From contig NZ_CP092483.1 in the NCBI RefSeq assembly GCF_022429625.1, positions 2,170,001 to 2,234,000 of the forward strand: DNA of 64,000 nucleotides. The letters run 5' to 3'. Both the position numbers and the translations under genes were made by a program. This DNA is from Devosia lacusdianchii (lineage in GTDB: Bacteria; Pseudomonadota; Alphaproteobacteria; Rhizobiales; Devosiaceae). Below, piece after piece: positions 30,017 to 39,143 of this stretch. The first letter of the stretch is position 1; each line of letters opens with the position of its first letter. The notes beneath the pieces were generated by a model. It searched no databases and was not told where the DNA came from. It worked only from the letters and a program-made list of their open reading frames with translations.

Positions 30017-30616
30017 ATGACCCGCACTCTCGTCATCGATAACTACGACAGCTTTACCTACAACCTCGTCCACTTCCTAGGCGAACTCGGCGCCGATATC
30101 ACCGTGCACCGCAACGACAAGATCACGCTCGACGAAATAGCCGCGATGGCGCCCGAGGCGATCGTGCTGTCGCCCGGTCCCTGCACGCCGAACGAGGCCG
30201 GCATCTGCCTTGATCTGATCGATCGCTTCAAGGCCGATATGCCGATTCTCGGCGTCTGCCTGGGCCACCAGGCCATCGGCCAGGCCATGGGCGGCGACGT
30301 GATCCGCGCACCGCACCTAGTGCACGGCAAGACCAGCAAGATCCACCATACCGGCAAAGGCCTGTTCCGCGGCCTCAATAACGACTTCGAGGCAACGCGC
30401 TATCATTCGCTGATCGTCAAGCAGGACACCCTGCCCCAGTCGCTGGAAGTCACCGCCACGACCGATGACGGGCTGATCATGGGCATGCAGCATCGTTCGC
30501 TGCCTCTGCATGGCGTGCAGTTCCACCCCGAGAGCATCGCCTCGGAAAACGGCCACGCTTTGCTGCAGAACTTCCTGAACATGGCACGCGACTTCAACCA
30601 GAAGCGAGCCGCGTGA
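30017..30616 (+). CDS. trpG: Anthranilate synthase component II (glutamine amidotransferase)
   Basis: Class I glutamine amidotransferase of 199 residues that supplies ammonia to TrpE; it may also serve PabB. Signatures: VIDNYDSFTYNLVHFLGELGA at the start, LSPGPCTPNEAG (oxyanion loop), GVCLGHQAIGQAMGG with the nucleophile Cys, and GVQFHPESIASENG with the catalytic His and Glu. It follows trpE across a 141-base gap that contains a palindromic repeat, and its stop overlaps the trpD start (TGATG). Confidence 0.95.
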   Translation: MTRTLVIDNYDSFTYNLVHFLGELGADITVHRNDKITLDEIAAMAPEAIVLSPGPCTPNEAGICLDLIDRFKADMPILGVCLGHQAIGQAMGGDVIRAPHLVHGKTSKIHHTGKGLFRGLNNDFEATRYHSLIVKQDTLPQSLEVTATTDDGLIMGMQHRSLPLHGVQFHPESIASENGHALLQNFLNMARDFNQKRAA

Positions 30617-31635
30617 TGGATATCAAGGCAGCACTCAACAAGATCGCCGATCGGAAAGACCTGACCGGCGAGGAAATGCGGGGCGTCATGCGAACCATCA
30701 TGGCCGGGGAAGCGACGCAGAGCCAGATCGGCGCCTTCCTCATGGGTATGCGCATCAAGGGCGAGACCGTCGGCGAAATCGCCGCCGCCGTGTCGATCCT
30801 GCGCGAGCAAATGGTGCCCGTTATCGCTCCCGAAAATGCCATCGACATCGTCGGCACCGGCGGCGACGGCTTGGGCAGCCTCAACATCTCCACCACTACG
30901 GCGCTCGTGGTCGCGGCGGCCGGCGTGCCGGTAGCCAAGCACGGTAACAAGGCGCTGTCGTCGCGCTCGGGCGCTTCGCAAGTATTGGAAGCACTGGGCG
31001 TCAAGCTCGACCTGACTCCGGAAGAGATCGGCCACACCATCGCCAATGCCGGCATCGGCTTCATGTTCGCGCCAAGCCATCACCCGGCCATGCGCCATGT
31101 CGGCCCGTCGCGCGCCGAAATGGGCGTACGTACGCTGTTCAATCTCCTGGGGCCGCAATCCAACCCCGCCGGCGTTCGGCGCTATCTGCTCGGCGTCTAT
31201 TCGCAACAATGGGTGGAGCCGGTAGCGGCTGCCCTGCTGGCAAATCGCGCCATCAAGGCCTGGGTGGTCCATTCCAGTGAGGGGCTGGACGAATTGTCGA
31301 CCTCTGGGCCCAATTTCGTCGCCCAGATCGCCAAGGGCGACCTGCGCAGCTTCGAACTGCATCCCGAGCAGGTGGGCCTCCGGCTGACCGACCCCAAGGA
31401 TCTGCTCGGCGGCGAACCCGCCGAAAACGCGGCGGCCATGCAGGCACTGTTCGACGGGGCATCGGGTGCCTATCGTGATACAGTGCTGCTCAATGCCGGT
31501 GCCGCCCTGCTCGTTGCCGATAGGGTCGAGACCATCGAAGATGGCATAGCCCTGGCGCGGGAAACCATCGACAGCGGCAAGGCCAAGGAAACACTCGCCC
31601 GCCTCGTGGCGGTATCGAACGGACGAGACCGATGA
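30616..31635 (+). CDS. trpD: Anthranilate phosphoribosyltransferase
   Basis: TrpD joins anthranilate to PRPP, 339 residues. Signatures: the helical N-terminal [19 protein letters not shown], the PRPP-binding [42 protein letters not shown], and [34 protein letters not shown]. The ATG at 30616 overlaps the trpG stop; a GTG one codon earlier is also possible. Its stop overlaps the trpC start, so trpG, trpD and trpC should be translationally coupled. Confidence 0.96.
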   Translation: MDIKAALNKIADRKDLTGEEMRGVMRTIMAGEATQSQIGAFLMGMRIKGETVGEIAAAVSILREQMVPVIAPENAIDIVGTGGDGLGSLNISTTTALVVAAAGVPVAKHGNKALSSRSGASQVLEALGVKLDLTPEEIGHTIANAGIGFMFAPSHHPAMRHVGPSRAEMGVRTLFNLLGPQSNPAGVRRYLLGVYSQQWVEPVAAALLANRAIKAWVVHSSEGLDELSTSGPNFVAQIAKGDLRSFELHPEQVGLRLTDPKDLLGGEPAENAAAMQALFDGASGAYRDTVLLNAGAALLVADRVETIEDGIALARETIDSGKAKETLARLVAVSNGRDR

Positions 31636-32444
31636 CCGATATTCTCCAGCAGATCGAAGCCTATAAACGCGAGGAAATCGCTGCCGCCAAGGCGATGCGG
31701 CCGTGGGCGGAAGTCGTGGCGCAAGCCCACGATCAGCCGGCGCCGCGCGGTTTCATCAAGGCCATCAAGGCCAAGCGCGCGGCAGGTCAGTACGCGCTCA
31801 TTGCCGAGGTCAAGAAGGCCAGCCCCTCCAAGGGCCTCATCCGCGCCGACTTCAACCCGGCCGAAATCGCCCGTAGCTACGAAACTGCCGGCGCCGCCTG
31901 CCTATCCGTCCTCACCGACCGCCCCAGCTTCCAGGGTTCGCCGAGCTACCTGATCGAGGCCCGCGCGGCGACCCGCCTTCCCGTGCTGCGCAAGGACTTC
32001 TTGTTCGAGACCTACCAGGTCGCCGAGGCGCGCGCCTGGGGCGCTGACTGCATCCTCATCATCCTCGCGGCGGTGGGTGACGACGTCGCCCGCTACCTGC
32101 TCGATGCCGCCGAAGAATGGGGCATGGATGCCTTGGTGGAAGTGCACGACCAGCTTGAGCTCGATCGCGCGCTCGGGCTGGGCGCCGGGTTCATCGGCAT
32201 CAACAACCGCAATCTGCGCACCTTCGAGACCACGCTCGATACCTCCATCAACCTCGCCGTCGGCGTGCCCAAGGGCACCCTGCTGGTGAGCGAAAGCGGC
32301 ATCGTCACCCACGAGCATATCCTTAAGCTCGATCGCGACGCCAATATCGGCACCTTCCTGGTCGGCGAGAGCCTGATGCGGCAGGACGATGTCGTCGCGG
32401 CAACCCGCGCCCTGCTGATGGGCGCACCGCAGGCGGTCCGCTGA
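31632..32444 (+). CDS. trpC: Indole-3-glycerol phosphate synthase
   Basis: TrpC closes the indole ring, 270 residues, monofunctional (no fused TrpF). TIM barrel signatures: [21 protein letters not shown] (catalytic Lys and Glu), [51 protein letters not shown] and [12 protein letters not shown]. The start overlaps the trpD stop by four bases and the stop overlaps the moaC start by one base. trpF, trpB and trpA are not in this window, as is usual for the split trp clusters of alphaproteobacteria. Confidence 0.96.
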   Translation: MTDILQQIEAYKREEIAAAKAMRPWAEVVAQAHDQPAPRGFIKAIKAKRAAGQYALIAEVKKASPSKGLIRADFNPAEIARSYETAGAACLSVLTDRPSFQGSPSYLIEARAATRLPVLRKDFLFETYQVAEARAWGADCILIILAAVGDDVARYLLDAAEEWGMDALVEVHDQLELDRALGLGAGFIGINNRNLRTFETTLDTSINLAVGVPKGTLLVSESGIVTHEHILKLDRDANIGTFLVGESLMRQDDVVAATRALLMGAPQAVR

Positions 32445-32920
32445 TGGCCGCAGGCCTGACCCATCTCAACGCCAAGGGCGAAGCGCATATCGTCGACATC
32501 GGCGACAAGGCGAGCACCAAGCGCCGCGCGGTGGCCCAGGCGCGGATCATCGCCCAGCCTGAAACGGTAACGGCGATCATGGGCGGCGCTCTCAAGAAGG
32601 GTGACGCGCTTGCCGTTGCCCGCATCGCCGGCATCATGGCCGCCAAAAAGACCAGCGACCTGATCCCGCTCTGCCACCCCATCCCGCTGACCAAGGTCAG
32701 CGTCGACATTGAGGCTGATGGCGCCGACGCCATCCAGGTCCGCGCGACGGCGGAAACCACCGGCCAGACGGGCGTCGAAATGGAAGCGCTCGTTGCCGCC
32801 TCGACAGCAGCGCTCACCCTTTACGACATGGCCAAGGCCATCGACCGGGCCATGGTCATATCAGACATCTGCCTCATGGAAAAATCCGGCGGCAAATCCG
32901 GTGACTTCACCCGGCCATGA
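32444..32920 (+). CDS. moaC: Molybdenum cofactor synthesis protein MoaC (cyclic pyranopterin monophosphate synthase)
   Basis: MoaC acts with MoaA to turn GTP into cyclic pyranopterin monophosphate, 158 residues, normal length. Signatures: [19 protein letters not shown] with the catalytic region, [24 protein letters not shown], and the C-terminal [19 protein letters not shown] with the key Lys residues. It starts on the last base of the trpC stop and overlaps moeA by four bases. The trpC-moaC-moeA order is a conserved Rhizobiales arrangement. Confidence 0.97.
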   Translation: MAAGLTHLNAKGEAHIVDIGDKASTKRRAVAQARIIAQPETVTAIMGGALKKGDALAVARIAGIMAAKKTSDLIPLCHPIPLTKVSVDIEADGADAIQVRATAETTGQTGVEMEALVAASTAALTLYDMAKAIDRAMVISDICLMEKSGGKSGDFTRP

Positions 32921-34119
32921 GCCTGCTCCCCGTCGACGACGCCATTGCGGCCATCCTCAAGCGGGTCCCCGCCCCCGTGGGTAAGAGCGTCCGCCTGGCG
33001 GACGCCGCGGGGCGGGTTCTGCTGGAACCGGTGGTTGCGCGGCACGATCAGCCGCCTTTCAATGCCAGCGCCATGGACGGCTACGCCGTCCGCGCAGCGG
33101 ACATTGTCGACGGCCACCGCCTCACCATGGTCGGAACCTCGCAAGCCGGCGCTGCTTATGGCGGATCGATAGAGGCCGGTCAGACTGTCCGCATCTTCAC
33201 CGGCGCCCCAGTCCCTCCGGGCGCTGATACGGTGATCATGCAGGAAGAAGCCGAGGCCGAGGGCGGCATGGTCCGCTTCAACACCCGCCCGCGCCAGGGC
33301 CACAGTGTCCGCCCGCTCGGCAACGACTTCGCCACCGGGGACCAACTCATCGATCCCGGCGTCCGCCTGGCACCGGTGCAACTGGCCGTGGCCGCTGCCG
33401 CCAATGCCGATAGCCTTGTCGTAGCTCGGCGCCCGGCCATTGCCCTGCTGGCCACCGGCGACGAACTGGTTTTGCCCGGCACCGCGCTGGGCCCCGACCA
33501 GATCGTCGCCTCTAATAGCTTCGGCCTCCGCCCCTTGCTCCATCCTTATGCCGAAACAGTCACCGACTACGGCATAGCCCGCGACGATCGCGCCGCCCTC
33601 CGGCAAACGCTGGAGACCATCTTCGCAGCCGAGCCCGACATCCTGATCACGACTGGCGGCGCCAGCGTCGGCGATCATGACATCGTCCAGGAGATCCTCG
33701 TCGAACTCGGCGTAACCCTCGACTTCTGGAAGATCAACATGCGCCCCGGCAAGCCGCTGATGTTCGGCACCCGCGGCAAGACACTGATCTTCGGCCTACC
33801 AGGCAATCCCGTGTCGGCCATGGTCACGGCCATCGTCTTCATTAAACCCGCCCTGCGCCGCTGGGTTGGATATACGGGCCTCAGCAAATGGTATCTTCCG
33901 CTGGCCGGCCCGACGCCAGCCAATACAGCGCGCCGCCACTTCATGCGCGCACAGCTCATCCATACGCCGACCGGACCAGAGCTTTTCCCGATATCGCAGA
34001 CCGACAGCGGCCATACTTCGTCTTTGGCCCAGGCAGAAATGCTGATTGTCCAACCTGAATTCGATCCGGGGCAAGACGCAGGAACGATTGTCGAAGCGCT
34101 CGCCATCGACGCGTTCTGA
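32917..34119 (+). CDS. moeA: Molybdopterin molybdenumtransferase
   Basis: MoeA inserts molybdate into adenylated molybdopterin, 400 residues. Signatures: [24 protein letters not shown] at the N-terminus, [47 protein letters not shown] with the conserved GGxSxGxxD active site, and [10 protein letters not shown] followed by [11 protein letters not shown]. All domains are complete. It precedes lexA, from which it is separated by about 107 bases containing the lexA promoter and SOS boxes. Confidence 0.96.
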   Translation: MSLLPVDDAIAAILKRVPAPVGKSVRLADAAGRVLLEPVVARHDQPPFNASAMDGYAVRAADIVDGHRLTMVGTSQAGAAYGGSIEAGQTVRIFTGAPVPPGADTVIMQEEAEAEGGMVRFNTRPRQGHSVRPLGNDFATGDQLIDPGVRLAPVQLAVAAAANADSLVVARRPAIALLATGDELVLPGTALGPDQIVASNSFGLRPLLHPYAETVTDYGIARDDRAALRQTLETIFAAEPDILITTGGASVGDHDIVQEILVELGVTLDFWKINMRPGKPLMFGTRGKTLIFGLPGNPVSAMVTAIVFIKPALRRWVGYTGLSKWYLPLAGPTPANTARRHFMRAQLIHTPTGPELFPISQTDSGHTSSLAQAEMLIVQPEFDPGQDAGTIVEALAIDAF

Positions 34120-34159
34120 TTGTCTTGGCGCCCGCAAGACTGATGAGCATATCAGCATA

Positions 34160-34188
34160 TTGCAGAACATAACTGGAACACGTATAGT
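34160..34188 (+). promoter_or_regulatory. lexA promoter
   Basis: TTGCAG at 34160-34165, a 17-base spacer, and TATAGT at 34183-34188 make a good sigma-70 type promoter. Transcription would begin about seven bases later, some 30 bases before the lexA ATG. The spacer and the start region are each covered by an SOS box. Confidence 0.75.
34165..34179 (-). promoter_or_regulatory. LexA binding site (SOS box 1)
   Basis: GAAC-N7-GAAC, which is GTTC-N7-GTTC read on the minus strand, the consensus recognised by alphaproteobacterial LexA. It overlaps the last base of the -35 hexamer and fills most of the promoter spacer. Confidence 0.88.
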
Positions 34189-34189
34189 C

Positions 34190-34204
34190 GTTCTGCCTAT
34201 GTTC
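34190..34204 (+). promoter_or_regulatory. LexA binding site (SOS box 2)
   Basis: GTTC-N7-GTTC on the plus strand, beginning two bases after the -10 hexamer and covering the expected start point. It is opposed to box 1, with ten bases between the two, so the pair forms a large dyad. Confidence 0.88.
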
Positions 34205-34226
34205 CGATTCTGTTTCCGAGGGGCCA

Positions 34227-34940
34227 ATGCTGACGCGCAAACAACACGAGCTGCTGATGTTCATCCACGAGAGGATGAAGGAAAGCGGCATCCCGCCATC
34301 GTTCGATGAGATGAAGGATGCGCTCGATCTGGCGTCCAAGTCTGGCATCCATCGGCTGATCACCGCGCTCGAAGAACGCGGCTTCATCCGCCGCCTGCCC
34401 AATCGGGCCCGCGCACTGGAGGTGGTCAAGCTCCCCGATTCGATGAACCCCTCGCTCGGCGGCCGCAAGGCGCGCTTCGAGCCATCGGTTATCGAAGGCA
34501 ATCTGGGCAAGGTGGCGTCGCCTCCCGCGCGCGTATCCTCTGGCGAGGACTATGCGCGACCAATTTCCATTCCTGTTATGGGACGGATCGCGGCCGGCAC
34601 GCCGATCGAGGCGATTCAGACCCATTCCCACACCATCATGGTGCCGCCCGAAATGCTCGGCGCCGGCGAACATTATGCACTCGAAGTGCGCGGTGACTCG
34701 ATGATCGAGGCCGGCATTTTCGATGGCGATACCGTGCTGATCAAGAAGCAGGATGCCGCCAGCACAGGCGAGATCATCGTTGCTCTCGTGGATGATGAAG
34801 AAGCGACCCTCAAGCGCTTGCGTCGCAAGGGAAATACCATCGCTCTCGAAGCCGCCAACCCGGCTTACGAAACACGCATTTTCCCGCCTGATCGCGTCAA
34901 GGTTCAGGGACGCCTTGTTGGCCTGTTGAGGAAGTACTGA
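34227..34940 (+). CDS. lexA: SOS repressor LexA
   Basis: LexA represses DNA-damage genes and cleaves itself when stimulated by RecA, 237 residues. The N-terminal winged helix-turn-helix covers residues 1-65 ([20 protein letters not shown], then [20 protein letters not shown]). The cleavage site is Ala123-Gly124 in [12 protein letters not shown], and the catalytic dyad is Ser158 ([11 protein letters not shown]) and Lys196 (EATLKRLRR). The linker is long, as in other alphaproteobacteria. Two SOS boxes in its own promoter indicate autorepression. Its stop codon overlaps the ATG of a small secreted protein (TGATG). Confidence 0.98.
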   Translation: MLTRKQHELLMFIHERMKESGIPPSFDEMKDALDLASKSGIHRLITALEERGFIRRLPNRARALEVVKLPDSMNPSLGGRKARFEPSVIEGNLGKVASPPARVSSGEDYARPISIPVMGRIAAGTPIEAIQTHSHTIMVPPEMLGAGEHYALEVRGDSMIEAGIFDGDTVLIKKQDAASTGEIIVALVDDEEATLKRLRRKGNTIALEAANPAYETRIFPPDRVKVQGRLVGLLRKY

Positions 34941-35278
34941 TGCGCGCCGCGCTGCTTCTGGCCCTGATGCTGGTTGCAGCGCAGGGCGGCCCGTCGCTTG
35001 CGCAGGAAGTGTCCGCACGCGAGACTCGCTGCTGGGTCGGCGACGTGGCCTTCACGGCGGGCGTCGGTATCAATGCAGGCGGCGGTGTCGCCGTCTGCCG
35101 CGCCGGAACCGGCTGGGAAGCGGGCGAGCCCGATACCCCAGTGGTCGGTTGCGTGCTCGAGGACAAGTTTTCCTCGATCGGTGCCGTGGTTGGCATACGC
35201 AACAACGACAGCCTGCTGCTGCAATGCGACCCCAGCGGCCGCTGGACTACGGTGAACACGCGCCTTGCCGGCGACTGA
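34940..35278 (+). CDS. Small secreted cysteine-containing protein, coupled to lexA
   Basis: Unrecognised protein of 112 residues whose ATG shares a base with the lexA stop, so it is almost certainly translated from the lexA mRNA. A Sec signal peptide is clear ([17 protein letters not shown], then SLAQ as the likely cleavage site). The mature part, about 90 residues, has four cysteines (TRCWVG, AVCRAG, VGCVLE, LQCDPSG), which suits two disulfides in the periplasm. It repeats short beta-type patterns and contains no charged helix. I know no family for it. By position it should respond to DNA damage. Confidence 0.65.
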   Translation: MRAALLLALMLVAAQGGPSLAQEVSARETRCWVGDVAFTAGVGINAGGGVAVCRAGTGWEAGEPDTPVVGCVLEDKFSSIGAVVGIRNNDSLLLQCDPSGRWTTVNTRLAGD

Positions 35279-35295
35279 GTTCAGGAGGCCGGGCT

Positions 35296-35695
35296 TTGAG
35301 CGATGGGGCCTCCAACCCAGAGCATATTGCTGCGGAAGCGGCGGCGGTGATGGCCGAATATGCCGAGCGGATCAACCATCACGATTTCGGTGATGTCGCG
35401 CCGCTAATCGCTGATGATGCAGTGTTCTGGTTTAGCGACGGCTCCCATAGCGGCCTGGCGGCGATCCGGGCGGCCTTCGAGGCAACTTGGGCTGTTCTGA
35501 CCGAAGAAATCTATCGAATCGAGGCGCTACGCTGGATCGCGGCAGGCGACGGTGCAGCCAGTTGCATACACCTTTCATTGGCAGGCCACCGTCAATGGCA
35601 AGCGCGAAGCCGGCTCAGGTCGCGGAACCTCGGTTTTGGCGAAGCGGCCGGACGGCTGGAAGATCGTGCACGAACATCTCAGCCCACCCCGGTGA
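35296..35695 (+). pseudogene. NTF2-like (SnoaL/DUF4440-type) gene, frameshifted
   Basis: AGGAGG at 35283-35288 precedes a TTG start at 35296. The first frame encodes ITSAEAAAV-like helices and EYAERINHHDFGDVAPLIAD followed by FWFSDGSHSGLAAIRAAFEATW, a good NTF2-like N-terminal half, to about 35560. The matching C-terminal half, YTFHWQATVNGKREAGSGRG and RPDGWKIVHEHLSP, continues in the next frame from 35567 to the stop at 35693-35695. One extra base between roughly 35551 and 35567 explains the break. It may be a decayed gene or a sequencing error. The position just after the secreted protein suggests the same lexA transcript. Confidence 0.7.
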
Positions 35696-35765
35696 CCAAT
35701 GCCCGGCTTCGCTAGGTGGTAGGATGTCGGACCGGCCTAAGGCGCTGGACTGAGCGATCCATTTG

Positions 35766-35856
35766 TGGATCGTCATTGCCCGGCCTGGCCAAGCAGTCCA
35801 TTTCTCCGCACGTGCTGAAGCATCGATCACCCGGACAAGCCGGGCGATGAGGATGG
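35766..35856. repeat. Extragenic palindrome (GCCCGG type)
   Basis: GTGGATCGTCATTGCCCGGC at 35765-35784 matches the reverse complement of CCGGGCGATGAGGATGG ending near 35856 with a few changes. The long arms flank a shorter unit CCCGGACAAGCCGGG. Confidence 0.6.
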
Positions 35857-35919
35857 AACCGAAGGGCGGTTCGAGGCGCGTCGCGGTTGATCCGCCTCAC
35901 TATCGGAGACCTCACGGCG

Positions 35920-35987
35920 CGCTTATCGAACCACGAGATCGAGCGAGTGGAGGCTTGGGTGCCACGACCTCGTGGTTCGACAGGCTG
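35920..35987. repeat. Extragenic palindrome (AACCACGAG type)
   Basis: CTTATCGAACCACGAGATCG from about 35921 and CGACCTCGTGGTTCGACAGG ending near 35983 are reverse complements at 17 of 20 positions. This is a different sequence class from the neighbouring GCCCGG element. Confidence 0.65.
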
Positions 35988-36055
35988 CGGCGAACGCGAC
36001 AGAGCGCGCCATGTCTTAGGCAGCGCATCGACGCGAATTCACAGTAGCCGGCAAG

Positions 36056-36085
36056 AAAAAGGCCCGCCGAAGAGCGGGCCTTTTG
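36056..36085. terminator. Intrinsic terminator after the IlvD/Edd dehydratase
   Basis: GGCCCGC (36061-36067) and GCGGGCC (36074-36080) pair around a six-base loop, with AAAAA before and TTTT after. On the minus strand it ends the dehydratase transcript 20 bases beyond the stop; it can also act on the plus strand. Confidence 0.88.
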
Positions 36086-36104
36086 GTTTGCCGACCCGCG
36101 AACC

Positions 36105-37916
36105 TTAGTGATTATCCCGCGGTACGCCGTTGGTCTGGGCGATGCGCTGATAGGCCACAGCGGGCTTGAGCACTGCGCCATTGCCGAGCTGGTCGACAAT
36201 GCCGCGCTGGATTTCCTGCCACGGCGTCTGGTGCTTGGGGAACTTGTAACCGCCGGTGGCTTCCAGGTCGGCCCGGCGGGTCGCGATTTCCTCGTCAGAG
36301 ATCAGGATATTGGCCTGGCCCTTGTTAAGGTCAATCCGCACCCGGTCGCCGGTACGCAGGATAGCGAGATTGCCACCGGCCGCCGCTTCCGGCGAAGCGT
36401 TGAGGATCGAGGGCGAGCCCGACGTGCCCGACTGCCGGCCGTCGCCGATACAGGCCAGGGCGTGAATGCCCTTCTTGATCAGGTAGGATGGCGGCCGCAT
36501 GTTCACGACCTCGGCAGCACCCGGATAGCCGATAGGGCCGGCACCGCGCATGAACAGCAGCGTGTTTTCGTCGATTTCGAGCGACGGATCGTCGATCCGG
36601 TGGTGGTAGTCCTCCGGCCCGTCGAACACCACCGCCTTGCCTTCGAACATGCCCGGATGTTCGGGGTTGTTGAGGTAGCGCTCGCGGAATTCCGACGAGA
36701 TCACTGATGTCTTCATGATGGCGTTGTCGAAGAGATTACCGCGCAGCACGAGGAAGCCCGCATCGGTCTTGAGCGGGTTGTCGAAGTGACGGATGACCTT
36801 GTCGTCCTGAATCGGCGTATTGCGGCAGTTCTCGCCAATGGTCTTGCCGTTGACGGTCGGTGCGTTCTCGCGGATCAGGCCCTGGGTCATCAGTTCGTTG
36901 ACCACCGCCGGCACGCCACCGGCATGATAGTAGTCCTCGCCCAGATACTCCCCGGCCGGCTGCAGGTTCACCAGCAGCGGCACCTTGTGGCCATGGGTCT
37001 GGAAATCCTGCAACTCCAGCTCGACGCCGATGTGGCGGGCAATGGCCTGGATGTGGATCGGCGCATTGGTCGACCCACCAATGGCGGAATTGACCACGAT
37101 CGTATTGATGAAATTGTCCTTGGTCAGGATGTCGGATGGCTTGAGATCTTCATGTACCATGTCGACGATACGCTTGCCGGTGCGATAGGCCATTTCCTGG
37201 CGATCGCGATACGGCGCGGGAATGGCCGCCGAACCGGGCAACTGCATGCCCAGAGACTCGGCCAGCGAGTTCATCGTCGTTGCCGTGCCCATGGTGTTGC
37301 AATAGCCGGTGGACGGCGCCGACGACGCGACCAGTTCGATGAACTGGGCATAGTCGATCTCGCCCGCGGCCATCATCTGGCGGGCCTTCCACACAATGGT
37401 GCCCGACCCGGTGCGCTCGCCCTTGTGCCAGCCGTTTAGCATCGGCCCAACCGACAGCGCGATTGCCGGAATATTGACCGTCGCAGCACCCATAAGCATG
37501 GCCGGGGTGGTCTTGTCGCAACCGATGGTCAGAACCACGCCGTCCAGTGGGTAGCCGTAGAGCACCTCGACCAAGCCGAGATAGGCCAGGTTGCGGTCGA
37601 GGCCGGCGGTCGGGCGCTTGCCGGTTTCCTGGATCGGGTGCACAGGGAATTCGATGGCAATGCCACCGGCCTCCCGGATGCCTTCGCGCACGCGCTCGGC
37701 CAGAACGATGTGATGACGGTTGCACGGCGACAGGTCGGAACCGGTCTGGGCAATGCCGATGATCGGCTTGTTGGACTGCAGTTCCTCACGCGATACGCCG
37801 AAATTCATGTAGCGCTCAAGATAGAGCGCGGTCATGTCAGGATTATCGGGGTTGTCGAACCAGGCCCGCGAACGCAGTTTCTTGGGCGCGGCGCCCTCGC
37901 CATTACCTGCCGTCAT
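36105..37916 (-). CDS. IlvD/Edd family sugar-acid dehydratase (arabonate/galactonate/xylonate type)
   Basis: Iron-sulfur dehydratase of 603 residues with the start at 37916 (AGGA seven bases upstream). The three cluster cysteines appear in [21 protein letters not shown] and [18 protein letters not shown]. The sequence [21 protein letters not shown] and [20 protein letters not shown] are typical of L-arabonate/D-xylonate dehydratases rather than of IlvD proper. Next to DgoK, DgoA, a lactonase and a GH42 galactosidase, the likely substrate is D-galactonate or a related aldonate giving 2-keto-3-deoxygalactonate. That assignment is inference. It is divergent from dgoK. Confidence 0.85.
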   Translation of the reverse strand: MTAGNGEGAAPKKLRSRAWFDNPDNPDMTALYLERYMNFGVSREELQSNKPIIGIAQTGSDLSPCNRHHIVLAERVREGIREAGGIAIEFPVHPIQETGKRPTAGLDRNLAYLGLVEVLYGYPLDGVVLTIGCDKTTPAMLMGAATVNIPAIALSVGPMLNGWHKGERTGSGTIVWKARQMMAAGEIDYAQFIELVASSAPSTGYCNTMGTATTMNSLAESLGMQLPGSAAIPAPYRDRQEMAYRTGKRIVDMVHEDLKPSDILTKDNFINTIVVNSAIGGSTNAPIHIQAIARHIGVELELQDFQTHGHKVPLLVNLQPAGEYLGEDYYHAGGVPAVVNELMTQGLIRENAPTVNGKTIGENCRNTPIQDDKVIRHFDNPLKTDAGFLVLRGNLFDNAIMKTSVISSEFRERYLNNPEHPGMFEGKAVVFDGPEDYHHRIDDPSLEIDENTLLFMRGAGPIGYPGAAEVVNMRPPSYLIKKGIHALACIGDGRQSGTSGSPSILNASPEAAAGGNLAILRTGDRVRIDLNKGQANILISDEEIATRRADLEATGGYKFPKHQTPWQEIQRGIVDQLGNGAVLKPAVAYQRIAQTNGVPRDNH

Positions 37917-38114
37917 ATCATCTTCCTCTTGCATCCGTGGACGCTGCCGTGAGGCCACGTTTGGACTCGTTCTAACATGGCTGGCGCCAGAGTGAATGGG
38001 TTTCCGCAGAAAAAATCATACTTTTGACTCGCCACCGAATATTGGCCGCTCTATGTGTCGGAACGGCTGGAGCGGCTTACCAATCGAGCAGACGAAACGA
38101 GCGTGATCGGGCTT

Positions 38115-38136
38115 GTTGTGAGCGATCGCGATCAAC
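38115..38136. promoter_or_regulatory. Candidate operator in the dehydratase/dgoK divergent region
   Basis: GTTG-N3-GCGATCGC-N3-CAAC, an imperfect 22-bp dyad with an 8-bp perfect core. The position between two divergent sugar-acid genes is what a shared regulator would use. No regulator gene is next to it. Confidence 0.35.
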
Positions 38137-38210
38137 GAGAATCGGTCTGGCTGAAACGGCGTTTCGCGATTAGGGTCGCGCCCGAAAACAGGGGCGGCGG
38201 AGAGGGTTTC

Positions 38211-39131
38211 GTGACTGATATAGTGGACTGGATCGCCGTCGATTGGGGCACCTCCAATTTGCGGGCCTGGGGCATCGCGTCCGACGGCTCGGTGGCGCTG
38301 GAGCGTAATTCCGCCAAGGGCATGGGCAAGCTGGCGCGCGACGAGTTCCCGGCCGCGCTGTCCGAACTGCTGGCCGGTGTCACACCAGCGCACGGCGGTA
38401 CCCTTGACGTGCTGATCTGTGGCATGGCCGGCGCGCGCCAGGGCTGGCTCGAAGCCCCCTACCTCGAAGCGCCAACGGATTTGCGTGGCCTGCTCGACGG
38501 CGCCGTACGCCCCGATATAGTCGATGGCCGCATTGCCCCGGCAATCCTGCCCGGCGTTTGCCAGAAGGCCGGCGCCGATAACGTGATGCGCGGGGAAGAA
38601 ACTCAATTGCTGGGTCTCGCGGCCCTGCGGCCCGGCTTTTCGGGCGTGGTCTGCATGCCCGGCACGCATTCCAAGTGGGCGCAGCTCTCTGGCACGCGTA
38701 TCGAGCGTTTCTCGACCGCGATGACGGGCGAAATGTTCGAGGTGCTCCGCACCCATTCCGTGCTGCGCCACTCCCTCACCGGCGACCTCGATGGCCCCGG
38801 GCGCGCGGAGGGCTTTGCCGCGGGCGCCGCCGCCGGCCTCGAACGGCCCGAGCAATTGCTCGGCACCCTGTTCCAGGTCCGCGCAGGATCGCTGCTCTCG
38901 GGCCGGCAGCCCGATTGGTGCGCCGGTTATCTCTCGGGCCTGCTCATCGGCACCGAAATCGGCAGCAACCGTCATCTGATCGGCGGGCAAGCCGTGCCAC
39001 TGATCGGCTCTCCCGCACTATGCGCGCTTTATGCGCAGGTGCTGGCGATGATCGGCGCCAGCGGCGAGCCGCAGGATGCCACCCAAATCGTGTTGGCCGG
39101 CCTCAAGGCCGCGCGCAGCTTTGCCGCTTAG
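38211..39131 (+). CDS. dgoK: 2-dehydro-3-deoxygalactonokinase
   Basis: DgoK phosphorylates 2-keto-3-deoxygalactonate, 306 residues. I chose the GTG at 38211, preceded by a GGAGAGGG stretch, giving VTDIVDWIAVDWGTSNLRAWGI, the family's nucleotide-binding start. Further signatures are LICGMAGARQGWLEAPY, GVCQKAGADNVMRGEETQLLG, CMPGTHSKWAQL and TGEMFEVLRTHSVLRHSL. It is followed by dgoA at 12 bases, so the two act as the last pair of the De Ley-Doudoroff route. Confidence 0.93.
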   Translation: MTDIVDWIAVDWGTSNLRAWGIASDGSVALERNSAKGMGKLARDEFPAALSELLAGVTPAHGGTLDVLICGMAGARQGWLEAPYLEAPTDLRGLLDGAVRPDIVDGRIAPAILPGVCQKAGADNVMRGEETQLLGLAALRPGFSGVVCMPGTHSKWAQLSGTRIERFSTAMTGEMFEVLRTHSVLRHSLTGDLDGPGRAEGFAAGAAAGLERPEQLLGTLFQVRAGSLLSGRQPDWCAGYLSGLLIGTEIGSNRHLIGGQAVPLIGSPALCALYAQVLAMIGASGEPQDATQIVLAGLKAARSFAA

Positions 39132-39143
39132 TAGGAGTTCTTC

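Larger units (their letters stand above)
35696..36054. other. Repeat-rich gap between the NTF2-like gene and the dehydratase
   Basis: About 360 bases without a supportable gene. It holds two different extragenic palindromes (listed separately) and ends at a terminator. It marks the junction between the core lexA region and the galactose-use block. Confidence 0.6.
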
